Source: an uncultured Ruminococcus sp. (GTDB lineage: Bacteria; Bacillota; Clostridia; Oscillospirales; Ruminococcaceae). From it: a stretch of DNA of 6,213 nucleotides. Positions 1 to 6,149 of the stretch are shown here, piece by piece. The stretch is taken from NCBI GenBank assembly GCA_937926145.1, contig CALANW010000170.1:1-6213 (forward strand), in the 5' to 3' direction. How positions within the stretch are numbered: position 1 is the stretch's first letter; the number at the start of each line of letters is the position of its first letter. The notes under the pieces are model-generated. The model saw only the letters and a program-made list of their open reading frames with translations. It searched no databases and was not told the DNA's origin. The translations under genes were made by a program, and so were the position numbers.

Positions 1-21
1 CTCGAAAGAGTGGCGTGACCT

Positions 22-57
22 GTAAACCGCCTGAAATGCAGAACATTTCAGTTTTAC
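22..57 (+). terminator. Possible weak rightward terminator hairpin
   Basis: CTGAAATG (31-38) pairs perfectly with CATTTCAG (44-51) around a 5-nt loop. The stem can be extended by GTAAA (22-26) with TTTAC (53-57) across an asymmetric internal loop. A short TTTT run follows the core stem on the plus strand. In one plus-strand frame a TAA at 23-25 sits just before the core stem, which would suit the end of a gene entering from the left. On the minus strand the stem is followed by GCGGTTT, a poorer U-tract. The U-tract is weak in either direction, so this could also be a processing or stabilising hairpin. Confidence 0.3.
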
Positions 58-90
58 TTCCTGTTATCAAATTGTTATCACTGAGATTTT

Positions 91-143
91 AAGGCTTCGG
101 AAATGGCGTATCTACGCCGTTTCTGAGGCCTTGTTTATTATTC
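91..143 (+). terminator. Strong rightward intrinsic terminator abutting the guaA 3' end
   Basis: Bases 91-108 pair with 115-132 as an uninterrupted 18-bp stem, with an extra T109-A114 pair closing a 4-nt loop. A T-rich run (TTGTTTATTATT) follows at 131-142. Three of the pairs (96-127, 99-124, 104-119) are G-U wobbles when read as plus-strand RNA. Read as minus-strand RNA they become C-A mismatches, and the sequence after the stem there (AAAATCTC) lacks a U-tract. The structure is therefore best explained as serving a plus-strand transcript arriving from outside the window. Its U-tract overlaps the guaA stop codon (138-140), so it would stop convergent transcription at the guaA boundary. Whether it also helps end the guaA transcript is uncertain. 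Confidence 0.65.
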
Positions 144-1670
144 CCACTCAATAGTAGCCGGCGGCTTGGTGGTCACATCGTACACAACTCTGTTGATGGA
201 CTTTACCTCGTTTACGATTCTGCTCGAGCATACAGCGAGAACTTCGTATGGTATGCGCGAGAACTCGGCTGTCATGAAGTCGGTTGTTTCGACTGCGCGG
301 AGCGCGAGGGTGTAATCGTAGGTTCTTCCGTCACCCATTACGCCGACTGAGCGGTTGTTTGTGAGAACAGCGAAGAACTGGTTGATTGACTTATCAAGTC
401 CTGCCTTTGCGATCTCCTCACGGAATATCCAGTCTGCGTCCTGAAGGATCTCAAGCTTCTCATCGGTTATTTCGCCGATAATTCTGATAGCAAGTCCGGG
501 GCCCGGGAACGGCTGACGGTTTACGAGAACGTCGGAAAGTCCGAGTTCACGTCCGAGCGCTCTTACTTCGTCCTTAAAAAGGAGGCGGAGCGGTTCGATT
601 ATTTCCTTGAAATCAACATAGTCGGGAAGTCCGCCTACATTATGGTGCGATTTGATTACGGCAGCGTCACCCGTGCCGCTTTCGATGATGTCGGGATAGA
701 TTGTACCCTGAGCGAGATAGTCTACCTTGCCGATCTTCTTTGCTTCGGCTTCAAATACACGAATGAACTCTTCGCCGATAGTCTTGCGCTTTGTTTCTGG
801 GTCGGATACTCCGCGGAGCTTCGACATAAAGCGTTCCTTTGCGTTTACTCTTACGAAGTTGATATCCCAGTCTGCGAATGCAGCTTCAACTTCGTCACCC
901 TCGTTCTTACGCATAAAGCCATGGTCAACGAAGATGCAGGTGAGCTGGTTTCCGACAGCCTTTGAGAGAAGAGCTGCGAGAACGGACGAGTCAACGCCGC
1001 CCGAGAGAGCGAGCAGAACTTTGCCGTCACCGACTCTGTTTCTGATATCTTCGATAGCTGTCTTTGCGTAGTTGCCCATTGTCCAATCGCCTACGCAACC
1101 GCAGACGTTCTTAACGAAGCTGTCTATCATCTTGCAGCCGTTTTCAGTGTGGTTAACTTCGGGGTGGAACTGAACTGCATAAAGCTTCTTTTCCGCATTT
1201 TCGTATGCAGCAACGGGACAATCAGCCGTGTGAGCCGTTACCTTGAAACCCTCGGGAATTTCGGAAACGAAATCCGTGTGGCTCATCCACGAAATTGCCT
1301 TTTCGGGAAGTCCCTTGAAAAGAAGACTGCTGTTGTCATAGATAGTTTCGGTCTTGCCGTATTCGGAAGTCACGCAGGAGGAAACCTTTCCGCCAAGCGT
1401 ATAAGCCATAAGCTGGCAGCCGTAGCATATTCCGAGCACGGGAACGCCGAGTTCAAATATTTCCTTGCCGATATGCGGCGAATTTTCGTCATAAACGCTG
1501 TTAGGACCGCCTGTAAAGATAATGCCCTTTGGATTTTTTGCCTTTATTTCGTCGATCGGAGTTTTGTATGACTTTACTTCGCAGTAAACGCCGCACTCCC
1601 TGACGCGTCGTGCGATAAGCTGGTTATACTGACCGCCGAAATCGAGAACGATTATCATCTCGTGAGCCAT
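138..1670 (-). CDS. guaA: GMP synthase (glutamine-hydrolysing)
   Basis: This 510-residue enzyme makes GMP from XMP using ATP and glutamine (products GMP, AMP, PPi and glutamate), the last step of de novo guanine nucleotide synthesis in the cytoplasm. The N-terminal class I glutamine amidotransferase domain spans about 5-190. Its nucleophile is C82 in GICYGCQ (80-86), and H169 and E171 lie in QFHPEV. The ATP-pyrophosphatase domain follows, with the P-loop SGGVDSS at 223-229 and QGTIYPD at 321-327. The C-terminal dimerisation and XMP-binding domain ends in the conserved TTKPPATIEWE. All expected catalytic residues are present, and the length is close to the E. coli enzyme (about 525). The ATG at 1668-1670 is chosen because GAGGT (complement of 1677-1681) lies 6 nt upstream; Met5 is a less well-placed alternative. 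The gene appears monocistronic and is divergent from the permease operon. No guanine (purine) riboswitch fits in its short leader. Confidence 0.98.
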   Translation of the reverse strand: MAHEMIIVLDFGGQYNQLIARRVRECGVYCEVKSYKTPIDEIKAKNPKGIIFTGGPNSVYDENSPHIGKEIFELGVPVLGICYGCQLMAYTLGGKVSSCVTSEYGKTETIYDNSSLLFKGLPEKAISWMSHTDFVSEIPEGFKVTAHTADCPVAAYENAEKKLYAVQFHPEVNHTENGCKMIDSFVKNVCGCVGDWTMGNYAKTAIEDIRNRVGDGKVLLALSGGVDSSVLAALLSKAVGNQLTCIFVDHGFMRKNEGDEVEAAFADWDINFVRVNAKERFMSKLRGVSDPETKRKTIGEEFIRVFEAEAKKIGKVDYLAQGTIYPDIIESGTGDAAVIKSHHNVGGLPDYVDFKEIIEPLRLLFKDEVRALGRELGLSDVLVNRQPFPGPGLAIRIIGEITDEKLEILQDADWIFREEIAKAGLDKSINQFFAVLTNNRSVGVMGDGRTYDYTLALRAVETTDFMTAEFSRIPYEVLAVCSSRIVNEVKSINRVVYDVTTKPPATIEWE

Positions 1671-1710
1671 TTTTCTACCTCATTTCACTCATAATAAATA
1701 CTTTCTTTCT

Positions 1711-1739
1711 ATTATGCCACAAATCGAGAAAAACTGCAA
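1711..1739 (-). promoter_or_regulatory. guaA promoter (sigma-A type)
   Basis: On the minus strand TTGCAG (complement of 1734-1739) and CATAAT (complement of 1711-1716) are separated by exactly 17 bp. A TG precedes the -10 with one base between (TGG-CATAAT), giving an extended -10. The predicted start is near 1704, leaving a leader of about 34 nt before the guaA ATG. This is by inspection only; no transcript data are available. Confidence 0.7.
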
Positions 1740-1771
1740 TACTTTTTTCCGCCGAAAATTTATATTTTTTC

Positions 1772-1800
1772 TTGCGTAATATAGATATTTGTGATATAAT
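1772..1800 (+). promoter_or_regulatory. Promoter of the permease operon (sigma-A type, extended -10)
   Basis: TTGCGT (1772-1777) and a perfect TATAAT (1795-1800) are 17 bp apart, and TGA directly before the -10 makes an extended -10 (TGnTATAAT). AT-rich runs lie just upstream (1759-1770) and could act as an UP element. The predicted start near 1807 leaves a leader of about 37 nt with the Shine-Dalgarno GGGAG at 1832-1836. An AT-rich dyad (1796-1802 with 1811-1817) overlaps the -10 and start site and could be an operator, though such dyads are common in AT-rich DNA. Confidence 0.75.
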
Positions 1801-1843
1801 TAAGATTGTATAATTATGTTTTTGAATAAATGGGAGAATATAA

Positions 1844-2782
1844 ATGAATTTTTCTTATACAGCAGTTACGGCAGTTGCTATCGCAAATAATTTTTTCAAG
1901 CTTCACGCAGAAGCACATGAGGGCTTTGATGCGCTCGATATTATCCTTGATGCGCTCATCGACTCGGCAAAAATGATACCCTTCCTTTTTCTCGCATTTC
2001 TTTTAATGGAATTTATCGAGCATAAGGCAGGCGAACACCTCGAAAATATACTGAAAAAGACGGGCGGCGGACGTTTTGTCGGCTCTGTTGCAGGCGCTCT
2101 GCTCGGCTGTATACCGCAGTGCGGATTCTCCGTTGCGGCGGCGAATTTTTACAGCGGAAAGCTCATCACAATGGGTACTCTCGCGGCTGTTTTCATCTCG
2201 ACCTCGGACGAAGCTATACCCGTTCTGCTCGCTCACCCAGACAAGCTCTCGGCTATACTGCCGCTTCTTCTCACAAAAATAGTCCTCGCAATAATCGTCG
2301 GACTTCTCATTGACGTTATCGACCACCTGCGCAAGTCTTTCCGCGAGGAAGACCCCGATTTTGAGGAGCTTTGCTCGGACTGCGGCTGTGAAAATCACGG
2401 CTTGTGGTACTCCGCGCTGAAGCATACTATTAAAATACTCATTTTTATCCTTATCGTGAACCTTATCCTCGGATTTGTTATGGGCATTGCAGGAAGTGAC
2501 GCTATTGCCGCAGTTATCGATAAAACAGGCATTTTCCAGCCGCTTGTTACCGCAGTTGTCGGACTTATCCCGAACTGCGCAGCATCGGTGCTCATCACCG
2601 AGCTTTACTGTGACGGCATACTCCCGTTCGGCTCTGCGCTCGCAGGACTTATCTCCTCGGCAGGCGTGGGTCTTGCCGTGCTTTTCCGCACGAATAAGAA
2701 TATGAAAGAAAACCTCGCTGTTCTCGGCATCGTTCTTCTGACGGGTTTTGCCGCAGGAACAGTATTCAATATTATCGGGTAA
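1844..2782 (+). CDS. Putative metal/metalloid exporter, ArsP_2-like 10-TM family (labelled arsenic efflux or manganese transporter)
   Basis: This 312-residue integral membrane protein most resembles, from memory, the family of putative 10-TM heavy-metal exporters (Pfam ArsP_2), whose members are variously labelled arsenic efflux or manganese transporters. The true substrate is not established by sequence. I see about eight clear hydrophobic segments, near residues 42-58, 77-100, 108-130, 134-158, 195-218, 230-255, 259-283 and 289-311. The two halves share an internal repeat: GCIPQC (88-93) matches GLIPNC (240-245), and the match runs on through the next helix (FISTS and LISSA). The halves are joined by a charged loop (159-194) with a Cys-rich CSDCGC (177-182) and His185, a plausible metal-binding site. 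The ATG has GGGAG 7 nt upstream. It is the first gene of a probable operon with the next permease. No regulator gene such as arsR is in view. Confidence 0.78.
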   Translation: MNFSYTAVTAVAIANNFFKLHAEAHEGFDALDIILDALIDSAKMIPFLFLAFLLMEFIEHKAGEHLENILKKTGGGRFVGSVAGALLGCIPQCGFSVAAANFYSGKLITMGTLAAVFISTSDEAIPVLLAHPDKLSAILPLLLTKIVLAIIVGLLIDVIDHLRKSFREEDPDFEELCSDCGCENHGLWYSALKHTIKILIFILIVNLILGFVMGIAGSDAIAAVIDKTGIFQPLVTAVVGLIPNCAASVLITELYCDGILPFGSALAGLISSAGVGLAVLFRTNKNMKENLAVLGIVLLTGFAAGTVFNIIG

Positions 2783-2797
2783 AGGAATTTTGGGAAA

Positions 2798-3907
2798 ATG
2801 ACGGAAGTCAAAGATTTTATCAAACGAAACCTTATGGTGCTGATCGCGCTTGCGGCGGCGCTCATATCCTGCGCATTCGTCCCCGTGACTGACTATACAC
2901 AATATGTTGACACCGATGTTATCGGGATACTCTTCTGCCTTATGCTCGTAACATCGGGCTTCAAGCATAACAACGTGCTTGCAAAGGCGATGTATTTTCT
3001 CATAGAGAAAGCGCGTATCTACGGCACTCGAAAGGCGCTCGTCATTCTTTCGCTGATAACGTATTTTCTCTCGATGTTCGTCACGAACGATGCTTCACTC
3101 ATCGCACTTGTTCCGATAATGATAATATTTTTTGAGGAATACCCCGCATACCTTATATATGCGATAGTTGTTCAGACGATAGCCGCGAACCTCGGAAGTA
3201 TGGCAACACCGTTCGGGAATCCGCAAAACCTGCTCATTTTCACCGATTACGGCTTAACGCCTGCGGAATTCTTCTCCGCTATGCTCCCTGCTGCGGCGGC
3301 AGGACTTGTGCTTGTGCTTATCCTTTCGATGCTCATCCCGAACAAGCCGCTCGTTGTCGATGATTATGAGGAATTACATATCGTAAATCCGCGCTATGCT
3401 TCGCTTTATGCGGTGCTTTTCGTGCTTGTGCTGCTGGCGGTGTTCGGCGTTCTCGATGTGCTTGTCGTTTTCGCCTCCGTGTGCGTCGTTGCGGTGATAA
3501 TCGAGCCGAAAGTCTTCTACGATATTGACTACGGTCTGCTGCTGACGTTCATTTTCTTCTTTATTTTCGTCGGCAATATAAAAAATATCTCCGCCGTGAA
3601 CAGCTTTGTCGAAAACCTTGTTTCGGGGAGAGAATTCTTCGCCGCAGTCATAACGAGCCAGTTCATAAGCAACGTTCCTGCCGCAGTTATGCTCACAAGC
3701 TTCACCGGAAACTGGAAAGCCCTGCTTTTAGGCGTTGATATCGGCGGTCTTGGAACTCCCATAGCTTCAATGGCGAGCCTTATCTCACTCAGAATTTACA
3801 GCGCTCACGAAGATTCAAAGCCTATGCGTTTTCTCGGCGTTTTCCTGCTGATAAATTTCGCTCTTCTTGCGATAATGTACGCTCTTACAGCTATTTTCCT
3901 TATATAA
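2798..3907 (+). CDS. Ion-transporter superfamily permease (citrate transporter/ArsB/SLC13-like)
   Basis: This 369-residue polytopic membrane protein belongs to the ArsB/NhaD/CitMHS group of secondary transporters, which move anions (arsenite, citrate, other carboxylates or oxyanions) or exchange Na+/H+. The two family half-motifs are visible. The first is FVTNDAS (94-100) followed by SMATPFGNPQN (134-144). The second is FISNVPAAV (289-297) followed by GVDIGGLGTP (312-321). These correspond to the paired hairpin regions that build the binding site in this superfamily. At 369 residues it is shorter than typical ArsB (about 430), but both halves are intact, so it does not look truncated. It starts 15 bp after the upstream exporter stop. 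AAAGGA (2781-2786) overlaps that stop region and serves as the likely ribosome binding site (11-nt spacing), suggesting translational coupling. The substrate cannot be assigned; pairing with the upstream exporter hints at metal or oxyanion handling. Confidence 0.82.
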   Translation: MTEVKDFIKRNLMVLIALAAALISCAFVPVTDYTQYVDTDVIGILFCLMLVTSGFKHNNVLAKAMYFLIEKARIYGTRKALVILSLITYFLSMFVTNDASLIALVPIMIIFFEEYPAYLIYAIVVQTIAANLGSMATPFGNPQNLLIFTDYGLTPAEFFSAMLPAAAAGLVLVLILSMLIPNKPLVVDDYEELHIVNPRYASLYAVLFVLVLLAVFGVLDVLVVFASVCVVAVIIEPKVFYDIDYGLLLTFIFFFIFVGNIKNISAVNSFVENLVSGREFFAAVITSQFISNVPAAVMLTSFTGNWKALLLGVDIGGLGTPIASMASLISLRIYSAHEDSKPMRFLGVFLLINFALLAIMYALTAIFLI

Positions 3908-3944
3908 AAGCAAAGTCCCCCTTTTTTCTTACAGGAGAAAAACA

Positions 3945-5993
3945 ATGAAGTATAATGATCTCAAAAAAAAGATAGTCCGTCCCGTTTGCCTTGCCGCAAG
4001 CGCAGCGATGCTCTTTGCCGATACGGCGATCCCGTCGGAAGCCGCATACAGCGCAGGTACATCGGGTTACTCCGTCACTATTGACACATCGGCGGATAAA
4101 AAGCCTATCAGCCGATATATCTACGGTCTGAACGACGTTTACGGTCTGAACGATGTCACCGTCTATTCCGTCAAGCAGTCCGACCCGAGAATATCCTCAT
4201 ACAACTGGGAAACGAACGCTTCAAACTCGACCGCTCTTGACGGTATGAAAAACGACCTTTCGCTCGTTGACAGCTATCCGCCGTCCGAACGTAATGAGCC
4301 TGCGCTTCTTACCCGTGAACTTGTTGAGCGCTCGGATAAATACGGCATCGCTTCGCGCTATGTCACATTACAGATGATGGGCTTCGTTGCGAACGATACG
4401 AACGGCGCAATCTCGGAGGACGATCCGCCGAAACGCTTTGCGTCCGTCCGCTGCATAAAGAACGACAGCCTGCTTACGACCCCCGACATCTACGATGATA
4501 CCGTCTTTATGGACGAATACATCAGCGCACTCGTGTATAAATACGGAACGGCTGCCGACGGCGGCATAAACGGATATTTTCTTGACAGCGAACCCGAAAA
4601 CTGGAACTCGCTCTACCCCACCGTTTCGACCGAGCCTATGACCGCCGAAACACTCCTTTCAAAGTCGGTGAGCCTTGCGAACGCCGCAAAGAAGATCGAT
4701 CCGACCGCGCTTATCTACGGTCCGTCCATTGGAGGACTTGAAGCCTTTGTAAGCCTAAAAAATCAGGAGGACTGGGAGCAGTACAAATCCAACTATTCGT
4801 GGTTCATCGACTATTACCTCGATAAAATGTCCAAAGCCTCCGCGCAGACGGGAACAAGGCTTCTCGATGTGCTTGACCTGCACTTTATCTCCGAAGCGAG
4901 AAGCGTTCTGCTCGAACCTATAGTCGGTTCGGATTCGCTCCTTGCAGATGAGGAACGTATGCAAGCCCCGAGAATTCTCTGGGACCCCAATTACACCGAA
5001 AACAGCAGCAGTGCTATCCTCTACAAGCAGCATACGCCGCTTATCCCAACGATACAGGCATCGATAAGAATGTACTTTCCCGATACGAAGCTTTCTTTCT
5101 CCGAATATAACTTCGGCGGCGGAAACCATATCAGCGGCGGTATTGCCGAAGCGGACGCGCTTGGAATTTTCAGCGAACAGAACGTCTATATGGCTTGCCT
5201 TAAACCCGATATGGAAGATTTTTCTTATCAGAAAGCAGGCATAAATATCTACACGAACTATGACGGCGACTACTCGACATACGGAAACACCGCCGTTTCC
5301 GCCGATAATGGCGGCAGCATCGACAACTCTGTCTATGCTTCGATAGATTCGGACGATGAAAGCTCACTCAAGGTCGTTTTCATCAACAAAACATCGAACG
5401 AAATGCCCGTCGATTTCAACGTTCTGTCAAGCTATGACTTCGAGTATGCCAACGTCTATTCCTTTGACAGCACGAGCAGCGACATTTCTATCGCAGATGA
5501 ACCCGTGAGCATTTCCGACAACAGCTTCACCTTTACGGCAGCTCCCCTCTCTGTTTCCCTGCTCGAATTCAAAACGGAAGAAATTTTTGACGATGTTTCC
5601 GAAAATGATGACGAGGGCAACGAAAATTCGACCGTCAGAACGAACACTGCAGGCTCAACTTCGGTAACGCACGAACACGTTGAAGTCACTGCCCAGACAA
5701 AGCAGACCGTCAGCGGCGAAGAAGAAGAGGGCGTTCAGACCTCTATCTCCGTTATAGGCACGGACGATTTCGGCGAAACTATCACCGAGATATTCACCTC
5801 CGAACCTGCCCCCGATGCGGATAAGACCGAAACCGAGAGCGAAAAAGAACCAAAACCCGTTCCGAAAGCTGTCAAGGTAATCGGAATAATCCTCACCGCG
5901 GCAGTCGCAGCAGGCGTAGTTTTCGTTCTCCTCGACAACGGCGGCGGTAAAAATGACAAATCACCCCAAAATAAAAAGATCGGCAAAAAATAA
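3945..5993 (+). CDS. Membrane-anchored glycoside hydrolase family 44 (endoglucanase/xyloglucanase type)
   Basis: This 682-residue secreted enzyme is predicted to cleave beta-1,4-linked plant glycans (cellulose, xyloglucan or glucomannan in characterised GH44 members). A Sec signal peptide spans about 1-34 (KKK n-region, cleavage near SEAA). The barrel domain runs about 50-465: IYGLN (59-63), SSYNWETNASN (84-94), LQMMGFVANDTNG (142-154), VFMDEY (187-192), YFLDSEPENW (211-220) with the likely acid/base E216, WFIDYYLDKM (286-295), DVLDLHF (308-314), and FSEYNFGGG (385-393) with the likely nucleophile E387. A beta-sandwich (about 465-542) follows, as in the family. An acidic Ser/Thr/Glu-rich linker (545-640) leads to one transmembrane helix (643-663) and a Lys-rich tail, so the enzyme should stay on the cell surface. 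No dockerin, CBM or LPXTG motif is seen. AGGAG (3933-3937) lies 7 nt before the ATG. The gene is 37 bp after the permease, possibly co-transcribed. Several family motifs are altered (see findings). Confidence 0.92.
   Translation: MKYNDLKKKIVRPVCLAASAAMLFADTAIPSEAAYSAGTSGYSVTIDTSADKKPISRYIYGLNDVYGLNDVTVYSVKQSDPRISSYNWETNASNSTALDGMKNDLSLVDSYPPSERNEPALLTRELVERSDKYGIASRYVTLQMMGFVANDTNGAISEDDPPKRFASVRCIKNDSLLTTPDIYDDTVFMDEYISALVYKYGTAADGGINGYFLDSEPENWNSLYPTVSTEPMTAETLLSKSVSLANAAKKIDPTALIYGPSIGGLEAFVSLKNQEDWEQYKSNYSWFIDYYLDKMSKASAQTGTRLLDVLDLHFISEARSVLLEPIVGSDSLLADEERMQAPRILWDPNYTENSSSAILYKQHTPLIPTIQASIRMYFPDTKLSFSEYNFGGGNHISGGIAEADALGIFSEQNVYMACLKPDMEDFSYQKAGINIYTNYDGDYSTYGNTAVSADNGGSIDNSVYASIDSDDESSLKVVFINKTSNEMPVDFNVLSSYDFEYANVYSFDSTSSDISIADEPVSISDNSFTFTAAPLSVSLLEFKTEEIFDDVSENDDEGNENSTVRTNTAGSTSVTHEHVEVTAQTKQTVSGEEEEGVQTSISVIGTDDFGETITEIFTSEPAPDADKTETESEKEPKPVPKAVKVIGIILTAAVAAGVVFVLLDNGGGKNDKSPQNKKIGKK
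4122..4157 (+). repeat. In-frame 18-bp tandem duplication inside the GH44 gene
   Basis: Two adjacent 18-bp units (4122-4139 and 4140-4157) encode YGLNDV twice (residues 60-65 and 66-71). They match at 16 of 18 bases, and both differences are silent third positions (GAC/GAT, GTT/GTC). The repeat falls in the conserved IYGxN motif that starts the catalytic barrel. Confidence 0.9.
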
Positions 5994-5996
5994 AGC

Positions 5997-6104
5997 CTTA
6001 TACTAAACACCATTTAAAATTTGAAAAAAATCAAGCCGACAATCTTAAATATATGTGATTTCGGCGCAGATTTTTTCCTGTATTTTATTGGTGTTTAGTA
6101 TTAG
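5997..6104. repeat. Long imperfect palindrome, MITE-like, downstream of the GH44 gene
   Basis: A near-complete inverted repeat begins 3 bp after the GH44 stop codon. Its outer arms (5997-6012 and 6089-6104) match at 15 of 16 bases, including a perfect 12-bp core TACTAAACACCA (6001-6012) and its complement (6089-6100). Pairing continues inward with small bulges: GAAAAAAATC (6023-6032) with GATTTTTTC (6069-6077), GCCGA (6035-6039) with TCGGC (6061-6065), and AATC (6041-6044) with GATT (6057-6060). TTA flanks the 12-bp ends on both sides (5998-6000 and 6101-6103), as a 3-bp target duplication would. No internal ORF is visible. It may be a miniature inverted-repeat element, or simply the transcript-end structure of the operon. 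Confidence 0.6.
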
Positions 6105-6149
6105 AACCTGCCCTCATAAGCACATATCTCTTATGAGGGCAGGTTCTAA
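6101..6149. repeat. Perfect 20-bp stem hairpin
   Basis: Bases 6101-6120 and 6130-6149 are exact reverse complements around a 9-nt loop (6121-6129). The sequence after the stem (ATTGCACAAAA on the plus strand, TACTAAACACC on the minus strand) has no U-tract either way. It is therefore not a textbook intrinsic terminator, although it may still end or stabilise the GH44 transcript. It begins on the base immediately after the perfect 12-bp end of the preceding palindrome. Confidence 0.85.

Noticed and set aside
642..1571. Three plus-strand open frames (107, 114 and 140 codons) opposite guaA
   Set aside because: All lie inside a fully conserved guaA, overlap each other or lack ribosome binding sites, and encode no recognisable protein.
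1671..1710. Purine riboswitch in the guaA leader
   Set aside because: The predicted leader is only about 34 nt with no aptamer-like paired elements, too short for a guanine or other purine riboswitch.
2003..2968. A 321-codon minus-strand open frame opposite the two permease genes
   Set aside because: It spans the end of one clear membrane protein gene and the start of the next. Its product is rich in Cys, Arg, Lys and Glu with no family resemblance, and it is explained as a codon-bias shadow.
3908..3944. Terminator or promoter between the permease and the GH44 gene
   Set aside because: The only hairpin is a 4-bp AAAG/CTTT stem before a T-run, too weak to count. The best upstream -10 (GATAAT, 3871-3876) has a poor -35, so a dedicated promoter is not supported.
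6001..6100. Integron attC site, because an imperfect palindrome follows a stop codon and its ends read ACTAAAC and GTTTAGT
   Set aside because: Each end breaks the RYYYAAC/GTTRRRY core consensus at one position. There is no integrase or cassette array, and the adjacent gene appears to sit in an operon.
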